A stretch of 64,000 nt of DNA from Burkholderia sp. FERM BP-3421. Its GTDB lineage: Bacteria > Pseudomonadota > Gammaproteobacteria > Burkholderiales > Burkholderiaceae. Positions 36,777 to 45,775 of the stretch are shown piece by piece (the stretch's first letter is position 1; each line of letters starts with the position of its first letter). The notes under the pieces were generated by a model. The model had not been told where the DNA came from and did no database searches. It was given only the letters and a program-made list of their open reading frames with translations. The DNA lies in the NCBI RefSeq assembly GCF_028657905.1, contig NZ_CP117782.1, forward strand, positions 1-64,000, read 5' to 3'. The translations under genes and the position numbers were made by a program.

Positions 36777-37604
36777 ATGCATCCACGCTTTTCCGTTACG
36801 GTTTCCATCGTCACGTTTCGCTCCGAGCCGGCGATGCTCGAGCGCACGCTTCACAGCGTGAGCCGCGCGGCCCGTTTCGCTCGCGAAGCGGGCGCAATTG
36901 ATCGCCCGGTTCAGGTCGCGCTGATCGACAACGATGATCAAGCGGCCGGCGCCGCCATTCAGCCGTATCGCGATCTCGACGACGTCGAGGTTCGGCTGAT
37001 CAGTGGGCACGGCAATGTCGGCTATGGCAGGGGACACAATCTGGCGCTTGCCGAGACGGACAGCGCGTTCCATCTGATTCTGAATCCCGACGTCGACATG
37101 GAGGCGTCGGGATTCGCGGAGGCGATCGGTTTCATGAACGCTCATCCGGATGTCGGGTTGCTCGCGCCGCACGTCAGGGGTGACGATGGCCGGATGCAGT
37201 ATCTGTGCCGGCGCTATCCGTCGTTGTTCGATCTGCTCCTCCGGGGCTTCGCGCCTGCGTGGGTGCGATCGCGATTCGCGAAGCGGCTGAACGGATACGA
37301 AATGCGGGACGTGATCGGCGAGCGCGACGTCGTGCTCGATCCGCCGATCGTCAGCGGGTGCTTTATGTTTTTCCGGACCTCCGCGCTGCAGATGCTGCAG
37401 GGGTTTGATCCACGCTACTTTCTGTATTTCGAGGATTACGATCTCAGTCTCAGGGTCCACGAAAAAGCGCGAATCGCCTATGTGCCCGCGGTGAAAATCG
37501 TGCACTTTGGTGGCGGGGCCGCCCGCAAGGGGGCCAAGCATATCCAGATGTTCGCGGCGTCCGCATTCCACTTTTTCAATCGTCACGGCTGGAGGTGGCG
37601 ATGA
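36777..37604 (+). CDS. GT2 glycosyltransferase, WbbL-like rhamnosyltransferase
   Basis: This 275-residue GT-A enzyme shows TVSIVTFRSEPAMLERTL, LILNPDVDM as the DxD-like metal site, and FDPRYFLYFEDYDLSLRVHEKARIAYVP, typical of dTDP-rhamnosyltransferases such as WbbL. It may add the first rhamnose to a lipid-linked N-acetylhexosamine. GAGGT eleven bases upstream favours the ATG at 36777; an in-frame ATG at 36756 is the alternative. It overlaps the next gene by four bases (ATGA). Confidence 0.85.
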   Translation: MHPRFSVTVSIVTFRSEPAMLERTLHSVSRAARFAREAGAIDRPVQVALIDNDDQAAGAAIQPYRDLDDVEVRLISGHGNVGYGRGHNLALAETDSAFHLILNPDVDMEASGFAEAIGFMNAHPDVGLLAPHVRGDDGRMQYLCRRYPSLFDLLLRGFAPAWVRSRFAKRLNGYEMRDVIGERDVVLDPPIVSGCFMFFRTSALQMLQGFDPRYFLYFEDYDLSLRVHEKARIAYVPAVKIVHFGGGAARKGAKHIQMFAASAFHFFNRHGWRWR

Positions 37605-38563
37605 GCGCCTTGCTCGTGACGGGTGCAAACGGCTTCGTCGGGCGTGCGCTGTGCACGCTGGCGCAGGCGCAGGGCCACACGGTGTCCGGGATCGCGCGCC
37701 GTGCCGGCGGTTGCGTACCCGGCGTGCGGGAATGGGTGCACGATACCGCGGATTTCGATGGGATGGAGGCCGCATGGCCGGCTGATCTGCAGGTCGATTG
37801 TGTCGTCCATCTGGCGGCACGCGTGCATGTCATGCGTGATGAGGCGCGTGATGCCGGCGCAGCGTTCGACGCGACCAACGTCGACGGTGCGTTGCGTGTG
37901 GCAAAGGCCGCGCATGCGCGCGGCGCGACCCGCTTCGTGTTCGTGAGCAGTATCAAGGCCATCGCCGAGTGGAGTGCGGACGTCCCGCTTGTCGAGGACA
38001 TCGCGCCTCGTCCCAGGGACGCGTACGGACTATCGAAGCTGCGCGCCGAGCGCAGGCTCGTGCAGTTCGGGGAGTCGGCCGGACTCGACGTCGTCATCGT
38101 TCGTCCTCCGCTCGTTTACGGACCGGGCGTACGCGCTAATTTTCTGAGGATGATGAACGCCGTGTCGCGCGGCATGCCGCTGCCGCTCGGCGCAATTGAG
38201 TCACGGCGCAGTGTTGTCTACGTCCGCAATCTTGCGGACGCGTTGCTGCAATGCGCAATCGACCGGCGCGCGGCGGGGGGGTGTTTCCACGTCGCCGACG
38301 ACGACGCGCCGACCGTCACGGGACTGCTGCGAATGGTCGGTGACGCGCTCGGCAAGCCGGCACGGCTCATTCCGGTGCCTCCGGGTCTGTTGCGAGCGCT
38401 CGGCAGGCTGACTGGCCGCAGTGCGAGCATCGAGCGGTTGACCGGCAGCCTGCACATCGATACCACGCATATACGACAGGTTCTCGGCTGGCAACCGCCC
38501 TATACCACCCGGCAGGGCATGGCGGCGACGGCCGCGTGGTATCGTTCGCGCAGCACTCAATGA
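37601..38563 (+). CDS. wbiG: UDP-sugar C4 epimerase/reductase (WbiG/WbpV-like)
   Basis: This 320-residue extended short-chain dehydrogenase shows LVTGANGFVGRALCTLAQ, HLAARVHVMRDEA, FVSSIKAIAE and AYGLSKLRAERRL. It is close to the group that includes WbpV and WbiG, which reduce or epimerise UDP-4-keto-6-deoxy-HexNAc in QuiNAc/FucNAc synthesis. It lies between glycosyltransferases and the WbpH-like/WbpM-like pair, the standard order. GGAGGTG just before ATG 37601 fixes the start. It overlaps neighbours on both sides by four bases. Confidence 0.85.
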   Translation: MSALLVTGANGFVGRALCTLAQAQGHTVSGIARRAGGCVPGVREWVHDTADFDGMEAAWPADLQVDCVVHLAARVHVMRDEARDAGAAFDATNVDGALRVAKAAHARGATRFVFVSSIKAIAEWSADVPLVEDIAPRPRDAYGLSKLRAERRLVQFGESAGLDVVIVRPPLVYGPGVRANFLRMMNAVSRGMPLPLGAIESRRSVVYVRNLADALLQCAIDRRAAGGCFHVADDDAPTVTGLLRMVGDALGKPARLIPVPPGLLRALGRLTGRSASIERLTGSLHIDTTHIRQVLGWQPPYTTRQGMAATAAWYRSRSTQ

Positions 38564-39588
38564 TGGGCCTCATGCAATTTGCAACGACTACGTGGCTGGG
38601 GGCGCTCGCGGTAGCGTTAACCGCAGCCGTCGCTTCGACAGCGATCCTGCGCGTCCTGCTTGCCAGCGGGCTCGCATGGCGGCTCGCAACCGACATTCCG
38701 AACGAGCGTTCGTTGCATACGTGCCCGACGCCGCGCGTTGGCGGCTGGGGTATCGTACCGGTGTTCGTCGCCGCACTGCTGGGCCTGGCTCCCGGGATGT
38801 GGCTGATCGCGCTTGCCGCGGCGATGCTTGCCGCGGTGTCGCAGATCGACGACCGGCGCGGGTTACCCGCGCCGCTGCGGTTCGCCGCGCACCTCGTGGC
38901 GGTGGCCGTGTTGTTGATCGGCTACCGGGCCGATGCGCCTTGGTGGCTGGTTGCCGGAATCGGTTTTGTGATGGTGTGGCTGACCAATCTCTATAATTTC
39001 ATGGATGGCGCGGATGGTCTTGCTGGCGGGATGGCGCTGTTCGGGTTCGGGGCCTATGCGGTGGCGGCGCTGAGCGGCGCGAAGCCGGCTCCGGATCTCG
39101 TGATCGCCGGCGCGGCCGTTGCGGGCGCGGCCCTGGGCTTTCTCCTGCTGAATTTCCATCCGGCGCGGCTTTTCCTTGGCGATGCCGGCTCGATTCCACT
39201 CGGTTTCATGGCGGGGGCGCTTGGCTACTGGGGGTGGCGCGACGCGATCTGGCCATTGTGGTTTCCCGGCATGGTGTTCGCACCCTTCATTGCTGATGCA
39301 TCGGTAACACTCTTGAAACGATTGCTTCGGGGCGAAAAGTTTTGGCAGGCGCATCGGGAGCATTATTATCAACGGATGGTGCGTACAGGCATGAGTCATT
39401 GCCGTACTGCCATCTACTGGTACCTCACCATGCTCGTAGGCATAATGCTTGCACTGTGGGTGTTGGGTCGTGCTGAACGGGTGCAATGGCTGTTTTGCAT
39501 CGGCTGGTATGGGGCTCTTGCCTGCATCGGGGTCTTGATCGACATACGTTGGAGCAAGGTCCAACCCCCCACCGGTATCAATTCTTGA
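38560..39588 (+). CDS. wbiH: undecaprenyl-phosphate sugar-1-phosphate transferase (WbiH/WbpL type)
   Basis: This 342-residue polytopic enzyme of the MraY/WecA family attaches the first sugar phosphate to undecaprenyl phosphate. It has about ten spans. NERSLHTCPTPRVGGWGIV is the conserved first cytoplasmic loop, LYNFMDGADGLAGG the Asp-rich motif, and FLGDAGSIPLGFMAG the second. These fit the WbpL/WbiH subfamily, which uses 6-deoxy HexNAc sugars. Its start overlaps the stop of the preceding gene (ATGA). Together with the downstream dehydratase it should initiate the O-chain. Confidence 0.88.
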   Translation: MMGLMQFATTTWLGALAVALTAAVASTAILRVLLASGLAWRLATDIPNERSLHTCPTPRVGGWGIVPVFVAALLGLAPGMWLIALAAAMLAAVSQIDDRRGLPAPLRFAAHLVAVAVLLIGYRADAPWWLVAGIGFVMVWLTNLYNFMDGADGLAGGMALFGFGAYAVAALSGAKPAPDLVIAGAAVAGAALGFLLLNFHPARLFLGDAGSIPLGFMAGALGYWGWRDAIWPLWFPGMVFAPFIADASVTLLKRLLRGEKFWQAHREHYYQRMVRTGMSHCRTAIYWYLTMLVGIMLALWVLGRAERVQWLFCIGWYGALACIGVLIDIRWSKVQPPTGINS

Positions 39589-39600
39589 GGTCTCTCGCCG

Positions 39601-41481
39601 ATGTTGCGATCCAAAGCATCATGGCTGTCATTGAGCGCTTTTCTGTTCGATTTTCTGGCCGTGGCGGCTGCGTGGTTGTTGGCGTACCTGGTGCGATTCA
39701 ATGGCAGCATCCCGCCTGACTTTGTAAGCGGCGCGCTGACAGCGCTCGTCTGGGTGCTCCCTGTCTATGCGTTGATGTTCCACGTGTTCGGCCTGTATCG
39801 CGGCCTGTGGGTATTTGCGAGCTTGCCCGACCTGATGCGCATTTCGAAGGCGCTCGCGGGCGGCGGGATGATCGTGATGATCGGCGCGGTAATGTTTCAG
39901 CCGACGCCGATCATTCCGCGTTCCGTTCTGCTTGTCTTCCCGTTGATGCTGTTCCTGTTTATGGGCGGCGCGCGCGCGCTGTATCGTGCGACCAAGGAGT
40001 TTTACCTGTACGGCGGCCTCGTCGGGCAGGGCAAGCCCGTACTTGTGCTCGGCGCGGGTACGGCCGGTGCGAACCTCGCGCGCGAGTTGTCGCGCTCGGG
40101 CGAGTGGCGCCTCGTCGGGTTGCTCGACGACGATGTCACGAAGCACGGTCGCGAGGTGTACGGCTACAAGGTGCTCGGGGCGATCGACGACCTGGCCTAC
40201 TGGACCGAGGCGTCGAAGATCGAATACGCAATCATCGCGATCCCGTCGGCCACGGTCGAAGTCCAGCGCCGTGTCGTGACCCTTTGTGTGCGCGCCAGGG
40301 TGAAGGCGCTGGTGCTGCCGTCGCTGACGACATTGATGCCGGGCCAGGGCTTCCTGTCGCAAGTGCGTCATATCGATCTCGAGGACCTGCTCGGCCGCGA
40401 GGCCGTCACGATCGATACGCCGCACGTCGAGGCGTTGCTGCGCGGTCGCGTCGTGATGATCACGGGAGCGGGCGGGTCGATCGGGTCTGAATTGTGCCGG
40501 CAGATCCTGCGTTTCGCCCCTGCACAACTGATCGCGTTCGACTTGTCCGAGTACGCGATGTACCGGCTGACCGAAGAGTTGCACGAGCGCTTCCCGGAGC
40601 AGCCGGTTGTGCCGATCATCGGCGATGCGAAGGATTCGCTGCTGCTCGATCAGGTGATGTCGCGCCACGCGCCGCACATTGTGTTCCACGCCGCCGCGTA
40701 CAAGCACGTGCCGTTGATGGAAGAGCACAATGCGTGGCAGGCGCTGCGCAACAATGTGCTCGGCACGTACCGTGTCGCGCGCGCGGCGATCCGGCATGAT
40801 GTGCGCCATTTCGTACTGATCTCGACCGACAAGGCCGTCAACCCGACCAATGTGATGGGCGCAAGCAAGCGCCTCGCGGAAATGGCGTGCCAGGCGCTGC
40901 AGCAGACGAGCGAGCGCACGCAGTTCGAGACGGTGCGGTTCGGTAACGTACTCGGCAGCGCGGGCAGCGTGATCCCGAAATTCCAGGAGCAGATCGCGAA
41001 AGGGGGGCCGGTGACGGTCACACATCCGGAGATCACGCGTTTCTTCATGACGATCCCGGAGGCTTCGCAACTGGTGTTGCAGGCATCGAGCATGGGCCGG
41101 GGCGGCGAGATCTTCATCCTCGACATGGGACAGCCCGTGAAGATTGTCGACCTCGCGCGCGACCTGATCCGCCTGTGCGGTTTCTCAGAAGAGCAGATTC
41201 GCATCGAGTTCACTGGCCTGCGGCCGGGCGAGAAGCTCTACGAGGAATTGCTCGCTGACGACGAGACGACGACGCGCACGCCGCACCCGAAACTGAGGAT
41301 CGCGCGCGCGCGCGAGGTACCCGGTGACCTGCTCGCCGAACTGCTGCCGTGGCTGATGCAGCATCGTGTGCTCGGCGACGATGAGGTTCGCCGCGATTTG
41401 CGGCGCTGGGTGCCGGAATACCAGTCGGTTGCCGCGCCGGTATTGCAGAGCGTGCCGACGCGCTCGGCATCGAGCCGTTGA
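39601..41481 (+). CDS. wbiI: UDP-HexNAc 4,6-dehydratase/epimerase, WbpM/FlaA1/WbiI type
   Basis: This 626-residue membrane protein has four N-terminal spans (about 8-30, 44-66, 85-100, 107-125). An NAD-like domain with VLGAGTAGANLARELSRSG lies near 150-168. A catalytic extended SDR domain has MITGAGGSIGSELCRQIL near 284 and STDKAVNPTNVMGASKRLAEM, where Met replaces the usual catalytic Tyr of SDR enzymes. That Met-x-x-x-Lys pattern is the WbpM hallmark. It converts UDP-GlcNAc to the 4-keto-6-deoxy form, feeding the WbiG-like enzyme. It is the last gene of the plus-strand O-antigen operon. Confidence 0.93.
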   Translation: MLRSKASWLSLSAFLFDFLAVAAAWLLAYLVRFNGSIPPDFVSGALTALVWVLPVYALMFHVFGLYRGLWVFASLPDLMRISKALAGGGMIVMIGAVMFQPTPIIPRSVLLVFPLMLFLFMGGARALYRATKEFYLYGGLVGQGKPVLVLGAGTAGANLARELSRSGEWRLVGLLDDDVTKHGREVYGYKVLGAIDDLAYWTEASKIEYAIIAIPSATVEVQRRVVTLCVRARVKALVLPSLTTLMPGQGFLSQVRHIDLEDLLGREAVTIDTPHVEALLRGRVVMITGAGGSIGSELCRQILRFAPAQLIAFDLSEYAMYRLTEELHERFPEQPVVPIIGDAKDSLLLDQVMSRHAPHIVFHAAAYKHVPLMEEHNAWQALRNNVLGTYRVARAAIRHDVRHFVLISTDKAVNPTNVMGASKRLAEMACQALQQTSERTQFETVRFGNVLGSAGSVIPKFQEQIAKGGPVTVTHPEITRFFMTIPEASQLVLQASSMGRGGEIFILDMGQPVKIVDLARDLIRLCGFSEEQIRIEFTGLRPGEKLYEELLADDETTTRTPHPKLRIARAREVPGDLLAELLPWLMQHRVLGDDEVRRDLRRWVPEYQSVAAPVLQSVPTRSASSR

Positions 41482-41609
41482 CACGCGGCTCGTCGCGATG
41501 ACGGTAGGGCCGCCTCGCACTTGGCTGCGGAAGAATCAGCCGCGTCCGGTTCGACGGCGCACCGCGCGACCGCAATCCGATTGAGCCGGCGGGCGCGGCG
41601 AGCGCCATT

Positions 41610-42716
41610 TCAAGGCTTGCGCCGCGTCTTTCGCACCACCATCCATCGCGGCACCTTGAACCGCACGATACTCACATAAAGCCACACATAGGTGAGCGCG
41701 AACAGCACGACGAACGTGAACAGGTGGGCCGTGTGTCGCCAAAACAGCGTCGCAGGAATCACGGCCACGAGGCACAACAGCCACAGATACGGCGATGTCA
41801 GCGAATTCCGGCGCGTCAGGTCGTGCGCATGCTTGGTTCCCACCGCCCACCGCATCAGCCGCTTGTACACCAGCATGTGCAGGTGCACGCCGTCCGGAAT
41901 GCCGGGCGAGATCCCGCGGATGAATTTCTTCCGGTAGATCGAGAAGCAGGTCTCGAAGATCGGATACATGAACAGCAGCACCGGATACCAGGCCGACACC
42001 TCGCGATGCCGCATCACGAGCAGGATCGCGAGTTCCGCGAGCATGAAGCCGATGAAGTAGGCGCCGCCGTCGCCGAGGAAGATCAGCCCCGCCGGGAAGT
42101 TCCAGATGAAAAAGCCCATGATCGCGCCCATCATGATCAGCGAGCCGGACAGCACGACCGGGTCGCCGACCTGGAACGCGACGTAGGCGAGCGAGGCGAA
42201 CATCATGAACGCCACCATCGAGGCGAGCCCGTTGAAGCCGTCGATGATGTTGATCGCGTTCGCGAGCGCCGCGACCGCGAGCACGGTGACGACCGCGGAG
42301 ATCGCGACATAGCCGAGCACGAAGTCGAGCGGCGGCACGCTGATCCGGGTGATCGCGATGCCGAGCAGTCCGAACGCGAGCGCGGCCGCGGCCATCGTGC
42401 AGATGAGCCGCGCGAGCGGCGAGACCTTCTTGGTCAGGTCCTCGACGAGCCCCGAGGCGAAGGCCGGCGCGCCGCAGGCGGCCAGCCCGAAGATACTGCC
42501 CGCGACCGCCGGATAGCGGCGCGACAGCAGCAACGCGCCGACCGTGAGGCCTAGCACGATGCCGATCCCGCCGACCCGCGGCACGGGCCGGACGTGGAAT
42601 TTCTGCACGCCGGCGAGATCGCCGTCGATCGAGAATTTCTCGTGCAGGTGCGCGTAGCGGATGACGAGCAGCGTGACGAGCAGGGAAGCGAGGAAACCGG
42701 CGGCGAAGCTGAGCAT
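41610..42716 (-). CDS. second MraY/WecA-family sugar-1-phosphate transferase
   Basis: This 368-residue polytopic enzyme has about eleven spans. FSIDGDLAGVQKFHVRPVPRVGGIGIV is the first-loop signature, NIIDGFNGLASM the Asp motif, and FLGDGGAYFIGFMLAELAILLV the third. This last part resembles WecA/Rfe-like enzymes rather than the WbpL-like neighbour on the other strand. It would start a second lipid-linked glycan. It is the last gene of the minus-strand operon and converges on wbiI with a 128-bp gap. The sugar used is unknown; GlcNAc, or GalNAc via galE, is an inference. Confidence 0.87.
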   Translation of the reverse strand: MLSFAAGFLASLLVTLLVIRYAHLHEKFSIDGDLAGVQKFHVRPVPRVGGIGIVLGLTVGALLLSRRYPAVAGSIFGLAACGAPAFASGLVEDLTKKVSPLARLICTMAAAALAFGLLGIAITRISVPPLDFVLGYVAISAVVTVLAVAALANAINIIDGFNGLASMVAFMMFASLAYVAFQVGDPVVLSGSLIMMGAIMGFFIWNFPAGLIFLGDGGAYFIGFMLAELAILLVMRHREVSAWYPVLLFMYPIFETCFSIYRKKFIRGISPGIPDGVHLHMLVYKRLMRWAVGTKHAHDLTRRNSLTSPYLWLLCLVAVIPATLFWRHTAHLFTFVVLFALTYVWLYVSIVRFKVPRWMVVRKTRRKP

Positions 42717-42743
42717 GGATGCGCTCGGAAGAGGGACAGCGGA

Positions 42744-43766
42744 TTATACAAAACCCAGCGGGTTGTTTTCCTGCCAGCGCCAATGGTCGGCGCACATGCG
42801 CTCGATGCCGAATTCGGCGCGCCAGCCGAGCAGTTCGGCCGCGGCGGCCGGGTTCGCGTAGCACTCGGCGACGTCGCCGGGGCGGCGCGCGACCAGTTCG
42901 TAGGGCACCGGCCGGCCGGATGCCTGCTCGAACGCGCGCACCACGTCGAGCACGCTGTAGCCCTGCCCGGTGCCGAGGTTGACGACGAAGCTCGCGTCGC
43001 GCGCGACGAGCGCGTCGAGCGCGGCGAGGTGCCCGCGCGCGAGGTCGACCACATGGATGTAGTCGCGCACGCCGGTGCCGTCATGCGTCGGGTAGTCGCT
43101 GCCGAACACGCGCAGCCGTTCGAGCTTGCCGACCGCGACCTGCGCGACGTACGGCATCAGGTTGTTCGGGATGCCGGCCGGATCCTCGCCGATCAACCCG
43201 CTCGCGTGCGCGCCGACCGGGTTGAAATAGCGCAGCGTCGCGATTCGCCAGCTCGGGTCGGCGCGCTCCGCGTCGCGCAGGATCTGCTCGGCCATCAGCT
43301 TGGTCTGCCCGTACGGATTGGTGGCCGACAGCGGCGCCTGCTCGTCGATCGGCGAGCGCTCGGGCACGCCGTAGACGGTCGCCGACGAGCTGAACACCAT
43401 GTGCCGGACGTCGCGCGCGTGCATGACCTTGAGCAGCGCGAGCAGGCTGTCGAGGTTGTTGCGGTAGTAGTCGAGCGGCTTCGCGACCGATTCGCCGACG
43501 GCCTTGAGCGCCGCGAAGTGGATCGCCGCGCGGATCGGGTGCGCGTCGAACACGCGCGCGAGCGCGGCTTCGTCGCAGACGTCGATCGGATAGAACGCGG
43601 GCGTCTTGCCCGTGATCGCGGCGATCCGTTCGAGCGCCGCGCGCTTGCTGTTGACGAGGTTGTCGGCGATCACGACGTCGTAGCCGTGTTCGAGCAGTTC
43701 GACCACGGTGTGCGAGCCGATGTAGCCCGCCCCGCCCGTGACGAGTATCGTGCCTTGTGCGTTCAT
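42744..43766 (-). CDS. galE: UDP-glucose 4-epimerase
   Basis: This 340-residue epimerase interconverts UDP-Glc and UDP-Gal, or the N-acetyl forms. VTGGAGYIGSHTVVELLEHGYDVV (8-31) is the NAD site. FSSSATVYG and NPYGQTKLMAEQILRD hold the catalytic Ser and Tyr-x-x-x-Lys. HTHVVDLARGHLAAL-like text near residue 235 completes the pattern. Length and motifs are canonical. It lies 13 bp after the GT4 gene and 27 bp before the transferase, inside the minus-strand operon, so it likely supplies galactose or GalNAc units. Confidence 0.96.
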   Translation of the reverse strand: MNAQGTILVTGGAGYIGSHTVVELLEHGYDVVIADNLVNSKRAALERIAAITGKTPAFYPIDVCDEAALARVFDAHPIRAAIHFAALKAVGESVAKPLDYYRNNLDSLLALLKVMHARDVRHMVFSSSATVYGVPERSPIDEQAPLSATNPYGQTKLMAEQILRDAERADPSWRIATLRYFNPVGAHASGLIGEDPAGIPNNLMPYVAQVAVGKLERLRVFGSDYPTHDGTGVRDYIHVVDLARGHLAALDALVARDASFVVNLGTGQGYSVLDVVRAFEQASGRPVPYELVARRPGDVAECYANPAAAAELLGWRAEFGIERMCADHWRWQENNPLGFV

Positions 43767-43779
43767 TTTTCTGAGTTCC

Positions 43780-44916
43780 TCAGAGTGAGGCGCCCGTCTG
43801 GGCGCGGATCGTATCCTGGTAGCGCGCGACGACGCGCGCCTCGTCGAACTCGTCGGCGACCTTGCGCCGGCCTCGTTCCCCCATCGCGCGTCGCGCGGCG
43901 GGGTCCATCGACAGCATCCGTTCCAGCTGGCCGGCGAGGCTCGCGCTGTCGCGCACCGCGCACAGCAGGCCCGTCACGCCGTCGTCGACCACGTCGCGGC
44001 AGCCGGGTACGTCGGTGGCGACGATCGGGCGGCCCATCGCCGACGCTTCCATCAGCGTGCGCGGCACGCCTTCGCGGTACGACGGCAGCACCACGCAGTC
44101 GGCCGCCGCGATATGCGGCCGCACGTCGTGCGCCTCGCCGAGATATTCGATCACGCCTTCGCCGACCCACGCGTCCACGTCCGCCCGGCCGATGGCGCTC
44201 GGATTGTCGACGCCGAGCGGCCCGAGCAGCTGGAAGCGCGCGCGCGGTTCGCGTGCGCGCACGATGCGGGCCGCCTCGACGTATTCGCGCACGCCTTTGT
44301 CCCACAGCAGGCGGCCGATCAGGATGAACACGGGCGCGTCGCCGGCGGGCAGCGGCGCGGGCGCGAACTGTTCGAGATCGACGCCTTCGCCATGCAGGAG
44401 CCGCGCGCGCGCCGGATGGGCGAGCAGCCGTTCGCGCTCGAAGGTGGCGAGGTCGTCGCGGTTCAGGAACCAGACCTCGCGCGGGAACCGGAACGCGAAC
44501 CGGTACAGCCGCTTCGCGACCTGGGCCGCGCGGCTCGGCTGGATGAACACGTAGCCGAGCCCGGTGGTCACCGCGATCGACGGCACGCGCGCGAGCCACG
44601 CGGCGATCGAGCCGTAGATGTTCGGCTTGATCGTGTAGTGGAACACGAGGTGCGGCCGGATCGCCCGGTAGTGCCGGTACAGCGCGGCGAGCGTGCGCAG
44701 GTCCTGGCGCGGATCGGTGCCTTTCGAGGCGACGGGCAGCTCCAGGTAACGGCAGCCCATCGCGATCAGCGGCTCGACCGTGCGGTCGCGCGGCGCGAGC
44801 ACGGTCACCTGCGCGCCGCGCGCGACGAGCATCCGCAGCAGCCCGTGGCGGTAGGTGTGGATCGCCCAGGCGGTATTGCAGACGAGGACGATGCGCAATG
44901 GCGTGGCAAGGCTCAT
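43780..44916 (-). CDS. GT4 family glycosyltransferase
   Basis: This 378-residue GT-B enzyme shows RIVLVCNTAWAIHTYRHGLLRMLVARGAQVTVLAP for the acceptor domain, then IGRLLWDKGVREYVEAARIV and LPSYREGVPRTLMEASAMGRPIVATDVPGCRDVVDDG, the EX7E donor motif of family 4. It probably adds a hexose or HexNAc to the second lipid-linked glycan. It is preceded by the GT2 gene 31 bp upstream and followed by galE, which suggests a UDP-Gal or UDP-GalNAc donor. Confidence 0.92.
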   Translation of the reverse strand: MSLATPLRIVLVCNTAWAIHTYRHGLLRMLVARGAQVTVLAPRDRTVEPLIAMGCRYLELPVASKGTDPRQDLRTLAALYRHYRAIRPHLVFHYTIKPNIYGSIAAWLARVPSIAVTTGLGYVFIQPSRAAQVAKRLYRFAFRFPREVWFLNRDDLATFERERLLAHPARARLLHGEGVDLEQFAPAPLPAGDAPVFILIGRLLWDKGVREYVEAARIVRAREPRARFQLLGPLGVDNPSAIGRADVDAWVGEGVIEYLGEAHDVRPHIAAADCVVLPSYREGVPRTLMEASAMGRPIVATDVPGCRDVVDDGVTGLLCAVRDSASLAGQLERMLSMDPAARRAMGERGRRKVADEFDEARVVARYQDTIRAQTGASL

Positions 44917-44947
44917 GAAAAAATTCGCAAAAAAATCGGGGCGCGCA

Positions 44948-45775
44948 TCAGGCGGAGCGGTTCGCGCCGAACAGCGCGCGCTTGATCCGCTGCAGCATCC
45001 GGTACGGGGTCACGAAGTGCAGCAGGTTCTTCGCGAGCCCGGCCCAGTCGTACGGGTTGAGCGGGTTGAAATGGCGCAGCAGCAACGCGAGCGTCGAGCC
45101 GACCTGGCGCCGCCGCTTCGTCGCGCTGATCCCGCCCTCGTTCAGCTCATAGTACAGCCCGAGCTCCGGCAGGTTGGCGCAATCGTAGCGCGCCATCAGT
45201 CTCAAAAACAGATCGAGATCCTCGGCCGCGCGATAGTGCGCGCGATAGTTGCCGACCGCGCGCACGGCGTCGATCCGCAGCATCATCGACGGATGCACGA
45301 ACGGCGAGCGGAAGAAGCGCGTGCGGCGCAGCGCGGCGGGCTCGGCGGGCGGCGTGAGCATGAACAGCGGCCGGCCGTCGCGGCTCACCACCTGGGTCCA
45401 CATGCCGAGGCCCGCGACCCGCGGGTTCGCCTCGAGATACGCGAACTGCCTGGCGAGCCGGCCCGGCGCGGCGAGGTCGCCCGCGTCGATGCGCGCCGCG
45501 TAGCGGAAGCCGCGCGCGGCGAGCGCGTCGATGCCCGCCGCGAGCGCGCGCTCGATGCCGACGTTGCGCGGCATCCGCAGCACCTCGACGACGAGGCCCG
45601 GCAGTGTCGGCGCGACGATCGGCGGCGTGCTGCCGTCGTCGACGATCAGGACGTGGACGCGCGCGTCCTCGCGGAACGAGGCGAGCGTGCGCGCGACGTC
45701 GTCGCCTCCGTTGTAGACGGGCATCAGCACGGCGACGTCATCGAGCGCGGCGCGCGGGGAGGAGGTGGGCGTCAT
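44948..45775 (-). CDS. GT2 family glycosyltransferase
   Basis: This 275-residue GT-A enzyme shows VAVLMPVYNGGDDVARTLASF, HVLIVDDGSTPP and YAARIDAGDLAAPGRLARQFAYLEANP. In the last, the DxD is Asp-Ala-Gly-Asp, the pattern of many O-antigen transferases. The later AEDLDLFLRLMARYDCANLPE is the acceptor-domain motif. The ATG at 45775 overlaps the stop of the flippase gene (ATGA), which fixes the start against a longer frame running into that gene. The sugar added is unknown. Confidence 0.9.
   Translation of the reverse strand: MTPTSSPRAALDDVAVLMPVYNGGDDVARTLASFREDARVHVLIVDDGSTPPIVAPTLPGLVVEVLRMPRNVGIERALAAGIDALAARGFRYAARIDAGDLAAPGRLARQFAYLEANPRVAGLGMWTQVVSRDGRPLFMLTPPAEPAALRRTRFFRSPFVHPSMMLRIDAVRAVGNYRAHYRAAEDLDLFLRLMARYDCANLPELGLYYELNEGGISATKRRRQVGSTLALLLRHFNPLNPYDWAGLAKNLLHFVTPYRMLQRIKRALFGANRSA

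Noticed and set aside
42594..44327. 577-residue plus-strand frame over galE and GT4
   Set aside because: It lies antisense to two well-recognised genes and has no recognisable motif, only charged repeats expected from high-GC antisense frames.
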